Below, piece after piece: positions 39,594 to 48,077 of a DNA stretch of 64,000 nt (position 1 is the first letter of the stretch; each line of letters opens with the position of its first letter). The stretch is from Streptomonospora nanhaiensis. GTDB lineage: Bacteria; Actinomycetota; Actinomycetes; Streptosporangiales; Streptosporangiaceae. Location: contig NZ_CP113264.1 of the NCBI RefSeq assembly GCF_026642255.1, positions 6,324,001 to 6,388,000 of the forward strand. Reading direction: 5' to 3'. Both the position numbers and the translations under genes were made by a program. The notes below the pieces were generated by a model. That model had not been told where the DNA came from. It saw only the letters and a list, made by a program, of their open reading frames with translations, and made no database searches.

Positions 39594-41663
39594 ATGCCTC
39601 GACCGAGCAAGTACGTGTCCCGGTCCGACCTCGGCTGGGGATCCTCCCCCGCCGAGAGGGCCAACCCCCGATCCGGACTGGTCATCCACTACGACAGCGC
39701 CGACCAGGGCCTCGCCGACAAGAAGCACGAGGCGTGTGTCACATACTGGCGCAACACCCGCAAGTTCCACACCGGCCCCTCCCGCGGCTGGGCCGACATC
39801 GGATACTGCGTCGACGAAAAGACGGAGATCTTCACAGAAGAGGGCTGGAAGACATTCCACGAGATCGCCGAAGGCGATGTGGTCCTCACCCTCGACCATG
39901 AGACGGGCATGTCCCAGTGGCAGCCGCTGCTGGCGCTGAACGTCTTCCCCGCGGTACCGCGCGAGCTGATCAGGATGGAGGGGCACAGCCACTCCTCCCT
40001 GACCACAGCCCAGCACCGGTGGCCTGTTGAGCGGTTCTATCGCCGCACAGGGACGCAACGCCAGAAGTCGGCCGATGGTCGATGGGCGGCGACAGGGCGT
40101 GCGGAGCGCACGCAGCAGGGACGCGAACGCGTCTGGGCGACCACCGGGACCCTGAAGTACGCGGACCGCATCCCCCTGTCCGCTCCGTGCGTCACTCTCC
40201 CGACCGAGCCCAAGTGGTCGGACGCCCTGGTGGAACTGGTGGCGTGGTTCTGGACCGAAGGGCACATCGAGCCGCAGAGCCGGAGCCGCGTTCCCAGCAC
40301 GGGCGTGGTCATCTACCAGTCCGAGCAGAAGAACCCGGAGAACGTGGCCAGGATCAGGGGAGCGCTGCATGCTCTCTTCGGCCCCGCGTGTGACGGCTTC
40401 CCCCGCTCCGGGACTGCTGCGGACGGGGTCCCCCGGTGGCGGGAAGCAGTCAACCGGCACCTCGTGGAGTTCCATCTCTCGGTGGACGCGGGTCGGGTGC
40501 TTCTCGACCACGCGCCCGGACGTGTTCCCGGATACGGATTTCTCCGGTCCCTCACACGGGCTCAGCTCGGCCTGTTCATCGAGGCCTCCCTGCTGGCCGA
40601 CGGCCACAACAGCCGAACCGTCGACGCACAGGCCCTCAGCCAGAAGAGCCGGGAGGCGGCGGAGGCCTTCCAGTTCGCCGTGATCCTGGCGGGATATGCG
40701 ACGTCGTTGCGAAGGCGCCCGCCGACGCCGTCGACGAAGTACGACATGTGGAAGGTCGAACTGAGGCGCAAGACCCACTTCGCGCCCAAGGCCGCGCAAA
40801 CGCGGAAGTCGGCCTTCTCCATCACGAAGGAACCCTACGACGGTCGCATCTGGTGCCCGACCACGCCGAACGGTACCTGGCTCGCCCGACGGGCGGGCAC
40901 GGTGTACTTCACCGGGAACTCGTTCATGGCGTGTGCGCACGGATATGTCCTGGAAGGCCGCGGTCTGTACCGCACCCAGGCCGCGCAGCCCGGGGGCAAC
41001 ACCTCCCACTACTCGGTGACCCTGGCCACGGGCCCGAAGGACCCCGTCACGCCCGAGCAGATCAACGCCGTCCGCCAGCTGCGCCAGTGGCTGATGGAAC
41101 CGGACACCTCCATCTCCGGCAAGGTGCTCGGCCACCGCGACTTCATCTCCACCTCGTGTCCCGGGGACAGGGCCTACAAGCTCGTCAAGGACGGAACCTT
41201 CGCCAAGAAGCCCGACGAAACCGAGGGAGATGACGTGCCCAGACATCGCAGGTTCGAGAAGGACGACGCACAGGAGCTGACACCCGGCACGTGGGCCAGC
41301 CTCAAGTTCGACCGCCGACACGACGGCCACCGGGGCGACCTGTACGCCCTCGTGGGACCGGACGAGCCGGACGGGGCGCTCTACGACCTCTCCGTGGGCG
41401 TCACCCTCCAGGGGCTGGCCTCGGGGACCGAGGTGCAGTTGCGCGCCACGGAGTACGAGTCCGACGGCAGCGGCGGCTGGAAGGTGGCCCGCAACCGCCC
41501 CATCGAGAGTCCGGTGCAGGCTGCGGGGAACGGGCACTTCACCTACGCCTGGAAGGGCAACCTCGCCAAGGGCAGGCGTGTGCGGGTGCGGGTCGCGCAG
41601 TTCGGGGACGCGAGCGCGCAGGTCACGTCGGCCACCGCCGAGGTCTTCTACTGGCCCAAGTAG
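39594..41663 (+). CDS. N-acetylmuramoyl-L-alanine amidase family protein interrupted by an intein
   Basis: The 689-residue precursor contains a 371-residue intein; splicing would leave 318 residues. The extein N-part has SGLVIHYDSADQG (first zinc His), ends GWADIGY, and resumes SFMACAHGYVLEGRGLYRTQ, then KVLGHRDFISTSCPGDRAYK (second His and Cys-like ligand), a full amidase_2/PGRP fold of about 165 residues. A C-terminal domain of about 140 residues is beta-rich (LYALVGPDEPDGALYDLSVG). No signal peptide is visible, so export or phage-lysin-like release is unclear. I chose ATG 39594 (MPRPSKYV); in-frame ATGs at 39543 and 39585 lack ribosome binding sites. The intein looks less GC-rich than the rest of the gene. 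Confidence 0.85.
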   Translation: MPRPSKYVSRSDLGWGSSPAERANPRSGLVIHYDSADQGLADKKHEACVTYWRNTRKFHTGPSRGWADIGYCVDEKTEIFTEEGWKTFHEIAEGDVVLTLDHETGMSQWQPLLALNVFPAVPRELIRMEGHSHSSLTTAQHRWPVERFYRRTGTQRQKSADGRWAATGRAERTQQGRERVWATTGTLKYADRIPLSAPCVTLPTEPKWSDALVELVAWFWTEGHIEPQSRSRVPSTGVVIYQSEQKNPENVARIRGALHALFGPACDGFPRSGTAADGVPRWREAVNRHLVEFHLSVDAGRVLLDHAPGRVPGYGFLRSLTRAQLGLFIEASLLADGHNSRTVDAQALSQKSREAAEAFQFAVILAGYATSLRRRPPTPSTKYDMWKVELRRKTHFAPKAAQTRKSAFSITKEPYDGRIWCPTTPNGTWLARRAGTVYFTGNSFMACAHGYVLEGRGLYRTQAAQPGGNTSHYSVTLATGPKDPVTPEQINAVRQLRQWLMEPDTSISGKVLGHRDFISTSCPGDRAYKLVKDGTFAKKPDETEGDDVPRHRRFEKDDAQELTPGTWASLKFDRRHDGHRGDLYALVGPDEPDGALYDLSVGVTLQGLASGTEVQLRATEYESDGSGGWKVARNRPIESPVQAAGNGHFTYAWKGNLAKGRRVRVRVAQFGDASAQVTSATAEVFYWPK
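39807..40919 (+). mobile_element. Intein with LAGLIDADG-type homing endonuclease region
   Basis: The 371-residue insert begins with Cys1 (CVDEKTEIFTEEGWKTF, block A). Block B is GHSHSSLTTAQHRWPV with the TxxH motif. Two endonuclease motifs follow: LVELVAWFWTEGHIEPQ and LGLFIEASLLADGHNSRT, each with one acid residue before Gly. The end is GRIWCPTTPNGTWLARRAGT then VYFTGN, followed by Ser +1. The penultimate His is replaced by Gly, seen in some functional inteins. The insertion splits GWADIGY from SFMAC in the amidase core. Confidence 0.9.
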
Positions 41664-41685
41664 CCCGTGGACTCCCCCGGGGCCG

Positions 41686-41721
41686 GGCGCGGCCCGGAGG
41701 CCTGCGGCTCCGGGCCGCGCC
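41686..41721 (+). terminator. Terminator after the amidase gene
   Basis: A perfect 13-bp stem (41686-41698 with 41709-41721) with a 10-base loop lies 22 bases past the stop codon. Confidence 0.75.
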
Positions 41722-41862
41722 GGTCCGTGGGGAGAGGCGTCCGTGACCGCCGCCGGCGCCGGATCGGCCCCGGCCCGGTCTTTCCGGTCCCGTCCGGTTC
41801 CCGGCGGGCGAGGGACCGTCCCCGACGCCCCCTCGGCGCCCGTCCCGGAGCACCGGGACACG

Positions 41863-41902
41863 GGAACGCCCCGGCCGCGCTCGGGCGCGTCCGGGGCGTT
41901 CC
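41863..41902 (-). terminator. Terminator after the first DUF4352 gene
   Basis: A perfect 12-bp stem (41863-41874 with 41891-41902) with a 16-base loop lies 19 bases past the stop codon on the minus strand. Confidence 0.65.
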
Positions 41903-41920
41903 GCCGTTCGTCCGGTCGGG

Positions 41921-42679
41921 TCAGCCGACCGGGATGACGATCGGCTCCTCCATCCCGAAGCTCGGGTCGAACCGGAGCTCGGTGACGGTCACCTCGCCCA
42001 CCGTGGCGAGCTGCCCGGAGATGCTGTCCCCGGGAGCGACGGACACGGCTTCCATCTGGGTGATGTCGGCGAAGATCGTCTCGGCCCAGTCGGAGCGCTC
42101 CGTGCCGTCGTCCAGCACGAAGGTGAAGTAGATCGGGTTGACGTCCAGGGCCTCGGACGAGTCGTTGGTGATCTCGACGTCCACCACGGTGTAGGTGGTG
42201 TCGTCGATGACGTCGCCGGCGGTGCCGCTCTGCGTGGCGCTGGCGGTGATGCCGCCCTGCTCGACGGGAGCCTCCTCCTCGGTCGGCTGGGACTCGGTCT
42301 CGCCCGCCGACTCCTCCGGGGAGGAGGACGTGGTGGGCTGCGTGACCGGTTCGTCGCCCCCCGACAGGGAGGCGACGATGACGATGAGCACGATGGCGAT
42401 GATCACCACGCCGAGACAGCCGCCGACCCCGATGCCGACCTTGGCGCCGGTGGACATGCCCTTCTTGGGCGGCTCGCCGTAGGGGGGCTGGCCGCCGGGG
42501 GGCATGTCGTAGGGCGGCTGGCCACCGTAGGGCGGCTGACCGCCGGGGGGCCCGCCGTAGGGGGGCTGACCCCCGGTGGGGCCTCCGTAGGGAGGTTGGC
42601 CGCCGGTGGGGCCTCCGTAGGGAGGCTGGCCGCCGTAGGGCGGCTGCTGAGGGCCCGAGGGGTACTGGGGATAGGACAC
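41921..42679 (-). CDS. DUF4352 membrane-anchored protein with Pro-Tyr-Gly repeats (paralogue 1)
   Basis: A 252-residue protein. Residues 1-75 are repeats of [10 protein letters not shown] in about ten-residue units. One transmembrane helix follows (about 85-108, [20 protein letters not shown]), then a Ser/Thr/Glu linker. The outer domain is DUF4352-like ([20 protein letters not shown] and [20 protein letters not shown]), an immunoglobulin-like fold of unknown role. Start GTG 42679 follows GGAG at good spacing; the frame upstream is not protein-like. It is closely related to the gene at 44624-45217 and more distantly to that at 52048-52935. Confidence 0.82.
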   Translation of the reverse strand: MSYPQYPSGPQQPPYGGQPPYGGPTGGQPPYGGPTGGQPPYGGPPGGQPPYGGQPPYDMPPGGQPPYGEPPKKGMSTGAKVGIGVGGCLGVVIIAIVLIVIVASLSGGDEPVTQPTTSSSPEESAGETESQPTEEEAPVEQGGITASATQSGTAGDVIDDTTYTVVDVEITNDSSEALDVNPIYFTFVLDDGTERSDWAETIFADITQMEAVSVAPGDSISGQLATVGEVTVTELRFDPSFGMEEPIVIPVG

Positions 42680-43158
42680 GGGGGTACTCCGGCTCTCGTG
42701 CACGATGCGGTGGAAGGGGAAGCGCCGCCTACACCGTGCACCGTCGGGTGAACACGTGCGGCTGCGAGGACAATATCCGACATGACCGCATCGCGTTCGC
42801 GCTGCTCCCCTGCCCGGCCCGTCCGGTTCCGGACACGGACGCGGGCGGGAGCCCCGGCGCCCCGGACGTATCCGGCCGGACCCCGGTGGCGGACACGGTG
42901 CGGCACGGTGTTCGATGCCGCCCGCCCCTGTGAGGTTCTCCACTGCCGCGCCCCGCTCCTGGGGCCCGCCGGTCCGGCCCCGGGTCCGCTCCGCGGTCCG
43001 CCGTGCCCGGCGGCCGGTCGCGCCGCGGGCCGGTCGCGCCGCGGGCGTCGTGGGCTGCGGGGAAGGCGCCCCGCCCGTGCGCCCCGCCGCCCCGCCGCCC
43101 CGCCGCGGGGGCGCGCGTCGTAGGTTGTTCGCGGCCCCCACCCCCTGAGGAGACGCCC
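42680..43158. other. Divergent intergenic region with low-complexity DNA
   Basis: About 480 bases without a convincing gene. A 16-bp unit CGGTCGCGCCGCGGGC is repeated in tandem at 43015-43030 and 43031-43046, and a CCGCC-rich run lies at about 43075-43115. AT-richer sequence near 42770-42790 may hold the promoter of the minus-strand DUF4352 gene. Confidence 0.5.
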
Positions 43159-44499
43159 GTGCTGATCGACCACCTGTCCTGGCCGCTGGCCGTCGCCCAC
43201 CGCGGCGCCCGGTCGACCGCCCCCGAGAACACCCTGGAGGCCGTGGCGGCGGCGATCGACGCCGGGTCGGACCTGATCGAGGTCGACGTCCACCTCGCCG
43301 CCGACGGGTCGCTGGTCCTGTGCCACGACACGACCCTGCGCCGGACGCACGGCGTCGCCCTGCCCGTGGCCGGGCTGACCGCCACGGCGGTGAAGAGGTG
43401 GCCCGTCCGATCGGCGTCCCGGCTCGGGCTGACCGGGTGGCCGGACGTGCCCACCGTCACCCTCAACGAGGTGTTCGCCCGCTTCGCCCGTGCCCCGGTC
43501 GCCTGGCTGATCGAGGCCAAGTACCCGCCCGCCCCGACCGGGGCCCTGCTCGACGCCGTCGGCGACGCCATCGTGGACCACGTGTTCCGCTGGGACCTGG
43601 CCGGCTCGGTGATCGTCCAGTCGTTCCAGCGGCGTCCCGGGCTGCGCGCCGTCGCCGCCGGGCTCCCGGCCGGGTACATCGAGACCGCCGGCGGCAGCAA
43701 CCCCCGCGAGCTCGCCGACCAGGGCTTCGACTACTACGGGATGCGCAAGGACGCCCCGCCCGAACGCATCGCGGCGGCGGCCGACGCCGGGCTGCGCCCC
43801 CTCGTCTACACGATCAACCGGCGCAGCGAGCGGGACGCCGCGCTCGCGGCCGGTGCGGCCGGGATCGTCACCGACGACCCCCTCTACCTGGCCGGACGCG
43901 CGCCGGGCCCGGACCTGTACGCCCTGGGCACCTGGCCGCACGGCCACCTGCCCTCACCGGTGAACCCGGTCACGGGCGTGCTCACCGGCTCGGCCCTGGA
44001 GCTGGCGCCCGCGCGGATGGAGGCGGGGGTGCCGGGGAACTACACCGCTGCCGTGCTCGGCTCGCTCAGCCACGAGGCGCCGCCGGAGTCGTGGACGTGG
44101 GACGTGCGGGTCGCCCTCCTGGAGGCGACGAGCGCCACCCGGTCCGCGCAGGTCCAGTTCTGCATGGGGTCGGACGTGGGCTACCACGACGACGACCACG
44201 GCCGCGTCGACTGCTACAACGTCCTGCTGCGGCCGAACGGGACGCTCGACCTCTACGCGGCGGCCGACGGCGCCGGGGTCCGCATCGCGACAGCGACGGG
44301 TCCGGCCGTGCCCGTGTCCGCGACGGACCCGGTGTACGTGCCTCTGCGCATCGAGGTCTCCCCCACGCACGTGGGCGTCAGCCGCCTGGACGCCTCCGGG
44401 GTCGTGGCCGCGGCCGCCGACCCCCGGTTCCGGGGCGGGTACGTGGGCGTCGGGGTCCGCTCCGTCAGGGCGCGCTTCGTGCCGGGGGCCCGGGCCTGA
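43159..44499 (+). CDS. Glycerophosphodiester phosphodiesterase with C-terminal jelly-roll-like domain
   Basis: A 446-residue protein. The GDPD TIM barrel (about 8-245) has [20 protein letters not shown], metal/catalytic residues in [28 protein letters not shown], and a late [20 protein letters not shown]. It should cut glycerophosphodiesters, including deacylated lipids or poly(glycerol phosphate) teichoic acid fragments. The C-terminal 200 residues ([39 protein letters not shown]) look like a concanavalin/LamG-type beta sandwich. No signal peptide is visible. GTG 43159 follows GAGGAG. It ends at a shared terminator (44580-44619). Confidence 0.85.
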   Translation: MLIDHLSWPLAVAHRGARSTAPENTLEAVAAAIDAGSDLIEVDVHLAADGSLVLCHDTTLRRTHGVALPVAGLTATAVKRWPVRSASRLGLTGWPDVPTVTLNEVFARFARAPVAWLIEAKYPPAPTGALLDAVGDAIVDHVFRWDLAGSVIVQSFQRRPGLRAVAAGLPAGYIETAGGSNPRELADQGFDYYGMRKDAPPERIAAAADAGLRPLVYTINRRSERDAALAAGAAGIVTDDPLYLAGRAPGPDLYALGTWPHGHLPSPVNPVTGVLTGSALELAPARMEAGVPGNYTAAVLGSLSHEAPPESWTWDVRVALLEATSATRSAQVQFCMGSDVGYHDDDHGRVDCYNVLLRPNGTLDLYAAADGAGVRIATATGPAVPVSATDPVYVPLRIEVSPTHVGVSRLDASGVVAAAADPRFRGGYVGVGVRSVRARFVPGARA

Positions 44500-44579
44500 C
44501 CGTGCCGGCGCGGAAGCGCCCGGGCTGCGGACCTGGCGTCCCCGCCCGTTCGGGCGGGGGCGGTCGCCCCGGTCGGAGG

Positions 44580-44619
44580 CGTACGGGCCCCGGTCGCGTG
44601 CGCGGCAGGGGCCCGTACG
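44580..44619. terminator. Bidirectional terminator between GDPD and second DUF4352 gene
   Basis: A perfect 12-bp stem (44580-44591 with 44608-44619) with a 16-base loop lies between convergent genes. Confidence 0.75.
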
Positions 44620-44623
44620 GGTC

Positions 44624-45217
44624 CTACCCGACCTCGGCGACGACCGGGTCGCCCAGGCCGAGGATGTCCCCCATCTCGACGGTGGCCACGTCGACCTCGC
44701 CGACGAGGGCGATCTGCCCGGAGGCCCGCTGGCCGGGCTGGAGGGTGACGGCGTCGATGGGGTCGATGTCGGCGAAGATCGTGTCGGCCCAGTCGCTCAC
44801 GACGGTGCCGTCGGAGAGGACGGCCGTGAAGTTGATCGGGTTCACGTCGACGGGCTCGTCCGAGTCGTTGACGACCTCGACGTCGATCGCGGTGTAGGTC
44901 GTGCTGTCGATGGTGTCGCCGACGGTGCCGGCGTGGGTGGCCGTCATCGTCACGCCGGTCTCCTCGGCGGGCTCCTCCTCGGCGGGTTCCGCCTCCGAGG
45001 CCTCGTCGGCCTCCTCGGTGGTGGCGCTCACGGCGGGCGGCGGGGCGTCTGCCTCGGTGTCCGAGGTGACGGCGGCGACGCAGCCGGCCATGAGGAGGAG
45101 GATCAGCAGGACGCCGGCGCAGCCGCCGCAGCCGAGGCCGATCTTCGCTCCGGTGGACATCCCCTGCTTCGGGGGCTGGGGCGGGGGGACGGACTGTCCA
45201 TAGGGTCCGTAGGACAT
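44624..45217 (-). CDS. DUF4352 membrane-anchored protein (paralogue 2)
   Basis: A 197-residue protein with a short Pro-rich N-terminus (SVPPPQPPKQGMSTGAKIGL), one transmembrane helix (about 28-50), an acidic Glu/Ala linker, and a DUF4352 domain (YTAIDVEVVNDSDEPVDVNP, VSDWADTIFADIDPIDAVTL). The segment PP-KQGMSTGAKIG is nearly identical to paralogue 1, and the domains align along their length. Its stop lies 5 bases from the shared hairpin. ATG 45217 follows GGAGCTCC. Function unknown; probably extracytoplasmic. Confidence 0.85.
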   Translation of the reverse strand: MSYGPYGQSVPPPQPPKQGMSTGAKIGLGCGGCAGVLLILLLMAGCVAAVTSDTEADAPPPAVSATTEEADEASEAEPAEEEPAEETGVTMTATHAGTVGDTIDSTTYTAIDVEVVNDSDEPVDVNPINFTAVLSDGTVVSDWADTIFADIDPIDAVTLQPGQRASGQIALVGEVDVATVEMGDILGLGDPVVAEVG

Positions 45218-45436
45218 GGGGGAGCTCCGAGTCTGTGGGGGCAGAGCGGCGAGCGGGGGCCGCGGGGGTACCGAGCCCTGAGCGGGAGTGCGCGGCTGTT
45301 GGGAGAACCGTAGCCCCCGGACCGACCACGGGGCGCCTGTTGCGCGGGAGACGGCCGGATGTGGTCAGCGATCGGCGCCCGGGGCGGGGGCGTCGTGCCG
45401 ACCGGCACGGCGTCCCCGCCCGTTCGGGCTCCCCGG

Positions 45437-45467
45437 TTGGCACGGGGGCCGACCGGAGTACTACGCT
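45437..45467 (+). promoter_or_regulatory. Promoter candidate for the small membrane gene pair
   Basis: TTGGCA (45437-45442) and TACGCT (45462-45467) are spaced by 19 bases. CTACG and CGTAG form a small inverted repeat around the -10 box. The rest of 45218-45536 shows nothing recognisable. Confidence 0.35.
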
Positions 45468-45537
45468 GTGTCGTAGACAAGTGTGGTGTGCGGACCGCTG
45501 ACATGGGCGGACGCGGCGGAGTGCGAGCGGAGGCGGC

Positions 45538-45900
45538 GTGGTCGACTGGCTGACCATGACGATTCAGATGGTGTCGCTGGCGATGGCCGGCTGGTGCCTC
45601 GTCTCGACCTTCCGCGACCGGCCGATGGTGGTCCCCCACCTGGTCGGCATGGGCGTCCTGTGGCTGCTCGTGCTCGGACAGGTGGGCGCCTCCGTGGCCG
45701 CCATGGTCGGCGGCGACCGCCCCGCCGAGACGGCGATGTACGTGTCCTACCTGGCGACGGTGGCGCTGCTGCCGCCCGCGTGCGCCGTGTGGGGCTTCAT
45801 GGAGCGGAGCAAGTGGGGCCCCGCGGTGATCGCCTTCGCGTGCCTGATCCTGCCCGTCCTGTTCGTCCGCCTGGAACAGCTCTGGAGCCCCGTTGCCTGA
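45538..45900 (+). CDS. Small four-helix membrane protein
   Basis: A 120-residue membrane protein with about four hydrophobic helices: IQMVSLAMAGWCLVSTF, LVGMGVLWLLVLGQVGASVA, YVSYLATVALLPPACAVWGF and AVIAFACLILPVLFVRL. I recognise no named family; actinobacterial conserved hypothetical proteins of this size are common. GTG 45538 follows GGAGGCGGC. Its end overlaps the next gene by 8 bases, so the two are likely coupled and may form a complex. Confidence 0.75.
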   Translation: MVDWLTMTIQMVSLAMAGWCLVSTFRDRPMVVPHLVGMGVLWLLVLGQVGASVAAMVGGDRPAETAMYVSYLATVALLPPACAVWGFMERSKWGPAVIAFACLILPVLFVRLEQLWSPVA

Positions 45901-46318
45901 GACGTCCGCGCCCACCGCGGCCAAGACCCTGCGCACCGGCCCCGGCCGGCTCCTCGTCGCCGTGTACGGGGTGTTCGCGCTGGCCGCGACCGCCCGCGGG
46001 AGCTACCAGCTGGCCACGCGGTTCGACGAGGCGCCCGCGGCCTACGCGCTGTCGCTGTTCGCCGGGATCGTCTACCTGGTGGCGGCGGTGGGCCTGGCCC
46101 GTGCGGGGCGGACCTCGCGCCGGGTCGCCCTGGTCTCGTGCGCCGTCGAGATGGCGGGCGTCCTCGTGGTGGGGACGGCGAGCGTGTTCTGGCCGTCCGT
46201 CTTCCCCGAGGACACCGTGTGGTCCGGCTTCGGCAGCGGCTACCTGTTCATCCCGCTCGTGCTGCCGGCCCTGGGGCTGTGGTGGATCCTGCGGGTGCAC
46301 CGCATGGACCGGGACTGA
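45893..46318 (+). CDS. Small membrane protein, partner of the preceding gene
   Basis: A 141-residue membrane protein with four hydrophobic segments (LLVAVYGVFALAATARGSYQ, YALSLFAGIVYLVAAVGLAR, VALVSCAVEMAGVLVVGTA, YLFIPLVLPALGLWWIL). The start is taken as TTG 45893, with GGAG upstream; it overlaps the previous stop by 8 bases. The family is a conserved actinobacterial hypothetical. Transport or assembly roles cannot be judged from sequence. Confidence 0.75.
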   Translation: MPETSAPTAAKTLRTGPGRLLVAVYGVFALAATARGSYQLATRFDEAPAAYALSLFAGIVYLVAAVGLARAGRTSRRVALVSCAVEMAGVLVVGTASVFWPSVFPEDTVWSGFGSGYLFIPLVLPALGLWWILRVHRMDRD

Positions 46319-46392
46319 CCGGGCCGGTCCCGCCCCCGGGACGGGGACCCGGTTCCGTGTGCGGCGGGCGGCGGCCGGTTAGGCTGTCGCCC

Positions 46393-47244
46393 ATGTCAGA
46401 ACCCTCGTCCCTCCCGGTGGCCGTGTCGGCCGACTGGCTCCGCGAGCACCGCGACCAGGTGGTCCTCGTCGACTCCCGCTGGTACCTCGACGGCCGTTCC
46501 GGCCGTGACGCCTACCGCGCCGGGCACCTGCCCGGCGCCGTCTTCGCCGACGTGGACACCGACCTCGCCGCCCCGGCTGGCCCCGGGGTCGGCCGCCACC
46601 CGCTGCCCTCGCCCGAGGACTTCGCCGAGGCGCTGGGCCGCCTCGGCGTCGGGGACTCCGCCCGGGTGGTCGCCTACGACGACGCCGGGGGTTCCGTGGC
46701 CGCCCGCCTGGTGTGGATGCTCCGCGCCCTGGGAACCCCTGCCGCGTTCCTCGACGGAGGCATGCGGACGTGGACCGGCGGCCTGGAGGAGGGGGAGACC
46801 GTACCTTTGCCCGTGCACCGGACGGCGCGGCCCTGGCCCTCCGAACTGGTGGTGGACACCGACACCGTCCTGGCGGAGACCGGTGAACCCGGCGACCTGC
46901 TCGTCGACGCCCGCGCCTACGCCCGCTTCACCGGCGAGCGGCCCGCGCCGGTGGACGCCCGCCCCGGGCACGTACCGGGCGCCCGCAGCGCCGAGTGGAC
47001 GGCGAACCTGGACGGCGACGGCCTCCTCGCCGCACCGGAGGTCCTGCGCGAGCGCTTCGCCTCCCTGGGCGCCGACTCCGCCAGGACCATCACCGCGTAC
47101 TGCGGTTCGGGGGTCACCGCGTGCCACGACCTGCTGGCCCTCGAACACGCGGGGTACGCCGGCGCCCGCCTGTACCCGGGATCCTGGAGCCGGTGGGGCG
47201 GGGACGACTCGCTCCCCGCGGAGACCGGCGACCCCCGCGCCTGA
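46393..47244 (+). CDS. Two-domain sulfurtransferase (thiosulfate/3-mercaptopyruvate, rhodanese)
   Basis: A 283-residue tandem rhodanese. The N-terminal inactive domain has VVLVDSRWYLDGRSGRDAYR and YRAGHLPGAVFADVDTDLAA. The C-terminal domain has LVDARAYARFTGERPAPVDA and the catalytic loop ITAYCGSGVTACHDLLALEH, Cys about 237. The loop CGSGVTA is typical of mercaptopyruvate/thiosulfate sulfurtransferases that move sulfur to cyanide or thiols. ATG 46393 has no ribosome binding site; TAGGCT (46380-46385) sits where a -10 box would start RNA at the ATG, so it is probably leaderless. Confidence 0.88.
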   Translation: MSEPSSLPVAVSADWLREHRDQVVLVDSRWYLDGRSGRDAYRAGHLPGAVFADVDTDLAAPAGPGVGRHPLPSPEDFAEALGRLGVGDSARVVAYDDAGGSVAARLVWMLRALGTPAAFLDGGMRTWTGGLEEGETVPLPVHRTARPWPSELVVDTDTVLAETGEPGDLLVDARAYARFTGERPAPVDARPGHVPGARSAEWTANLDGDGLLAAPEVLRERFASLGADSARTITAYCGSGVTACHDLLALEHAGYAGARLYPGSWSRWGGDDSLPAETGDPRA

Positions 47245-47464
47245 CGGGCCGTCCGGTCCCGGCGGCCCGCCCCGCGGGCGGCCGGCGCCGTCCCGGACCG
47301 ACCACGCACCGTCGTGACCTGTCGCGATCCGGTCTCGGAAGGAACCGGCGCCCCCTGTGCGGCGTCCGACCCGTCAGTAGGATTGCCCCGCCCGGGGAAC
47401 GACGCGGCCGGGGCACAACCGACAACCCGCCCCCGCACCCCGCTCCACCGCGAAACGAGGAACC

Positions 47465-48070
47465 TTGTCCGTCGAACTCGTTCTGCTGTTCATCCTCCTC
47501 ATCGTCGCCGCCGTGGCCGGCGTCCTGATCTACCTCCAGCGCTCCAAACAGCGGCAGGCGGCGCCCCCGCCGCCTGCGGCGCCCCGGGACCCCTTCGCCG
47601 ACCAGGGCGACAGCGCCGCCGGGGACCCCCGCTCCATCAAGGCCGGCGACATGATCGACTGGGGCGCCGAGCGGACGTGGATCCGCGGCACCCTGCGCCT
47701 GTCCGAGGGCGGCTACGTCTGGTCCGAGCACTTCCTGGAGGTCGAGGGCGGCAAGCGCTGGCTCTCGGTCGAGGAGGATCCGGACGTGGAGCTCGCCCTG
47801 TGGTCCGGACGCCCGGACCTGGATCTGACCCCGCACAGCAAGACCATCGAGCTGGAGGGCGTCACCTACCGCCTCCAGGAGAAGGGCAGCGGCTCCTACC
47901 GCTCCGAGGGCACCACAGGCCTCAAGGCGCAGGGCGGCCTCGACTACGCCGACTACGAGTCCTCGGACGGCAGGCTCCTGTCGTTCGAGCGGTTCGACCA
48001 CGGCGGCTGGGAGGCCAGCACCGGCACCAAGGTCGCCCCCGGCACGTTCACCATCTACCCCGGGAGCTGA
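47465..48070 (+). CDS. DUF4178 membrane-anchored protein
   Basis: A 201-residue protein with an N-terminal transmembrane helix (SVELVLLFILLIVAAVAGVL) followed by a Pro/Ala linker and a cytosolic beta-rich DUF4178 domain (about 60-200): KAGDMIDWGAERTWIRGTLR, HFLEVEGGKRWLSVEED, LEGVTYRLQEKGSGSYRSEG, LSFERFDHGGWEASTG. TTG 47465 follows GAGG. It heads a tight five-gene cassette whose order (DUF4178, DUF2617, small lipoprotein, DUF350, aminopropyltransferase) I recall from other actinomycetes. Function unknown. Confidence 0.85.
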   Translation: MSVELVLLFILLIVAAVAGVLIYLQRSKQRQAAPPPPAAPRDPFADQGDSAAGDPRSIKAGDMIDWGAERTWIRGTLRLSEGGYVWSEHFLEVEGGKRWLSVEEDPDVELALWSGRPDLDLTPHSKTIELEGVTYRLQEKGSGSYRSEGTTGLKAQGGLDYADYESSDGRLLSFERFDHGGWEASTGTKVAPGTFTIYPGS

Positions 48071-48077
48071 TCCGCAC

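Noticed and set aside
42480-42650. Short direct repeats near 42480-42650
   Set aside because: They encode the [10 protein letters not shown] tail of the DUF4352 protein and need no separate explanation.
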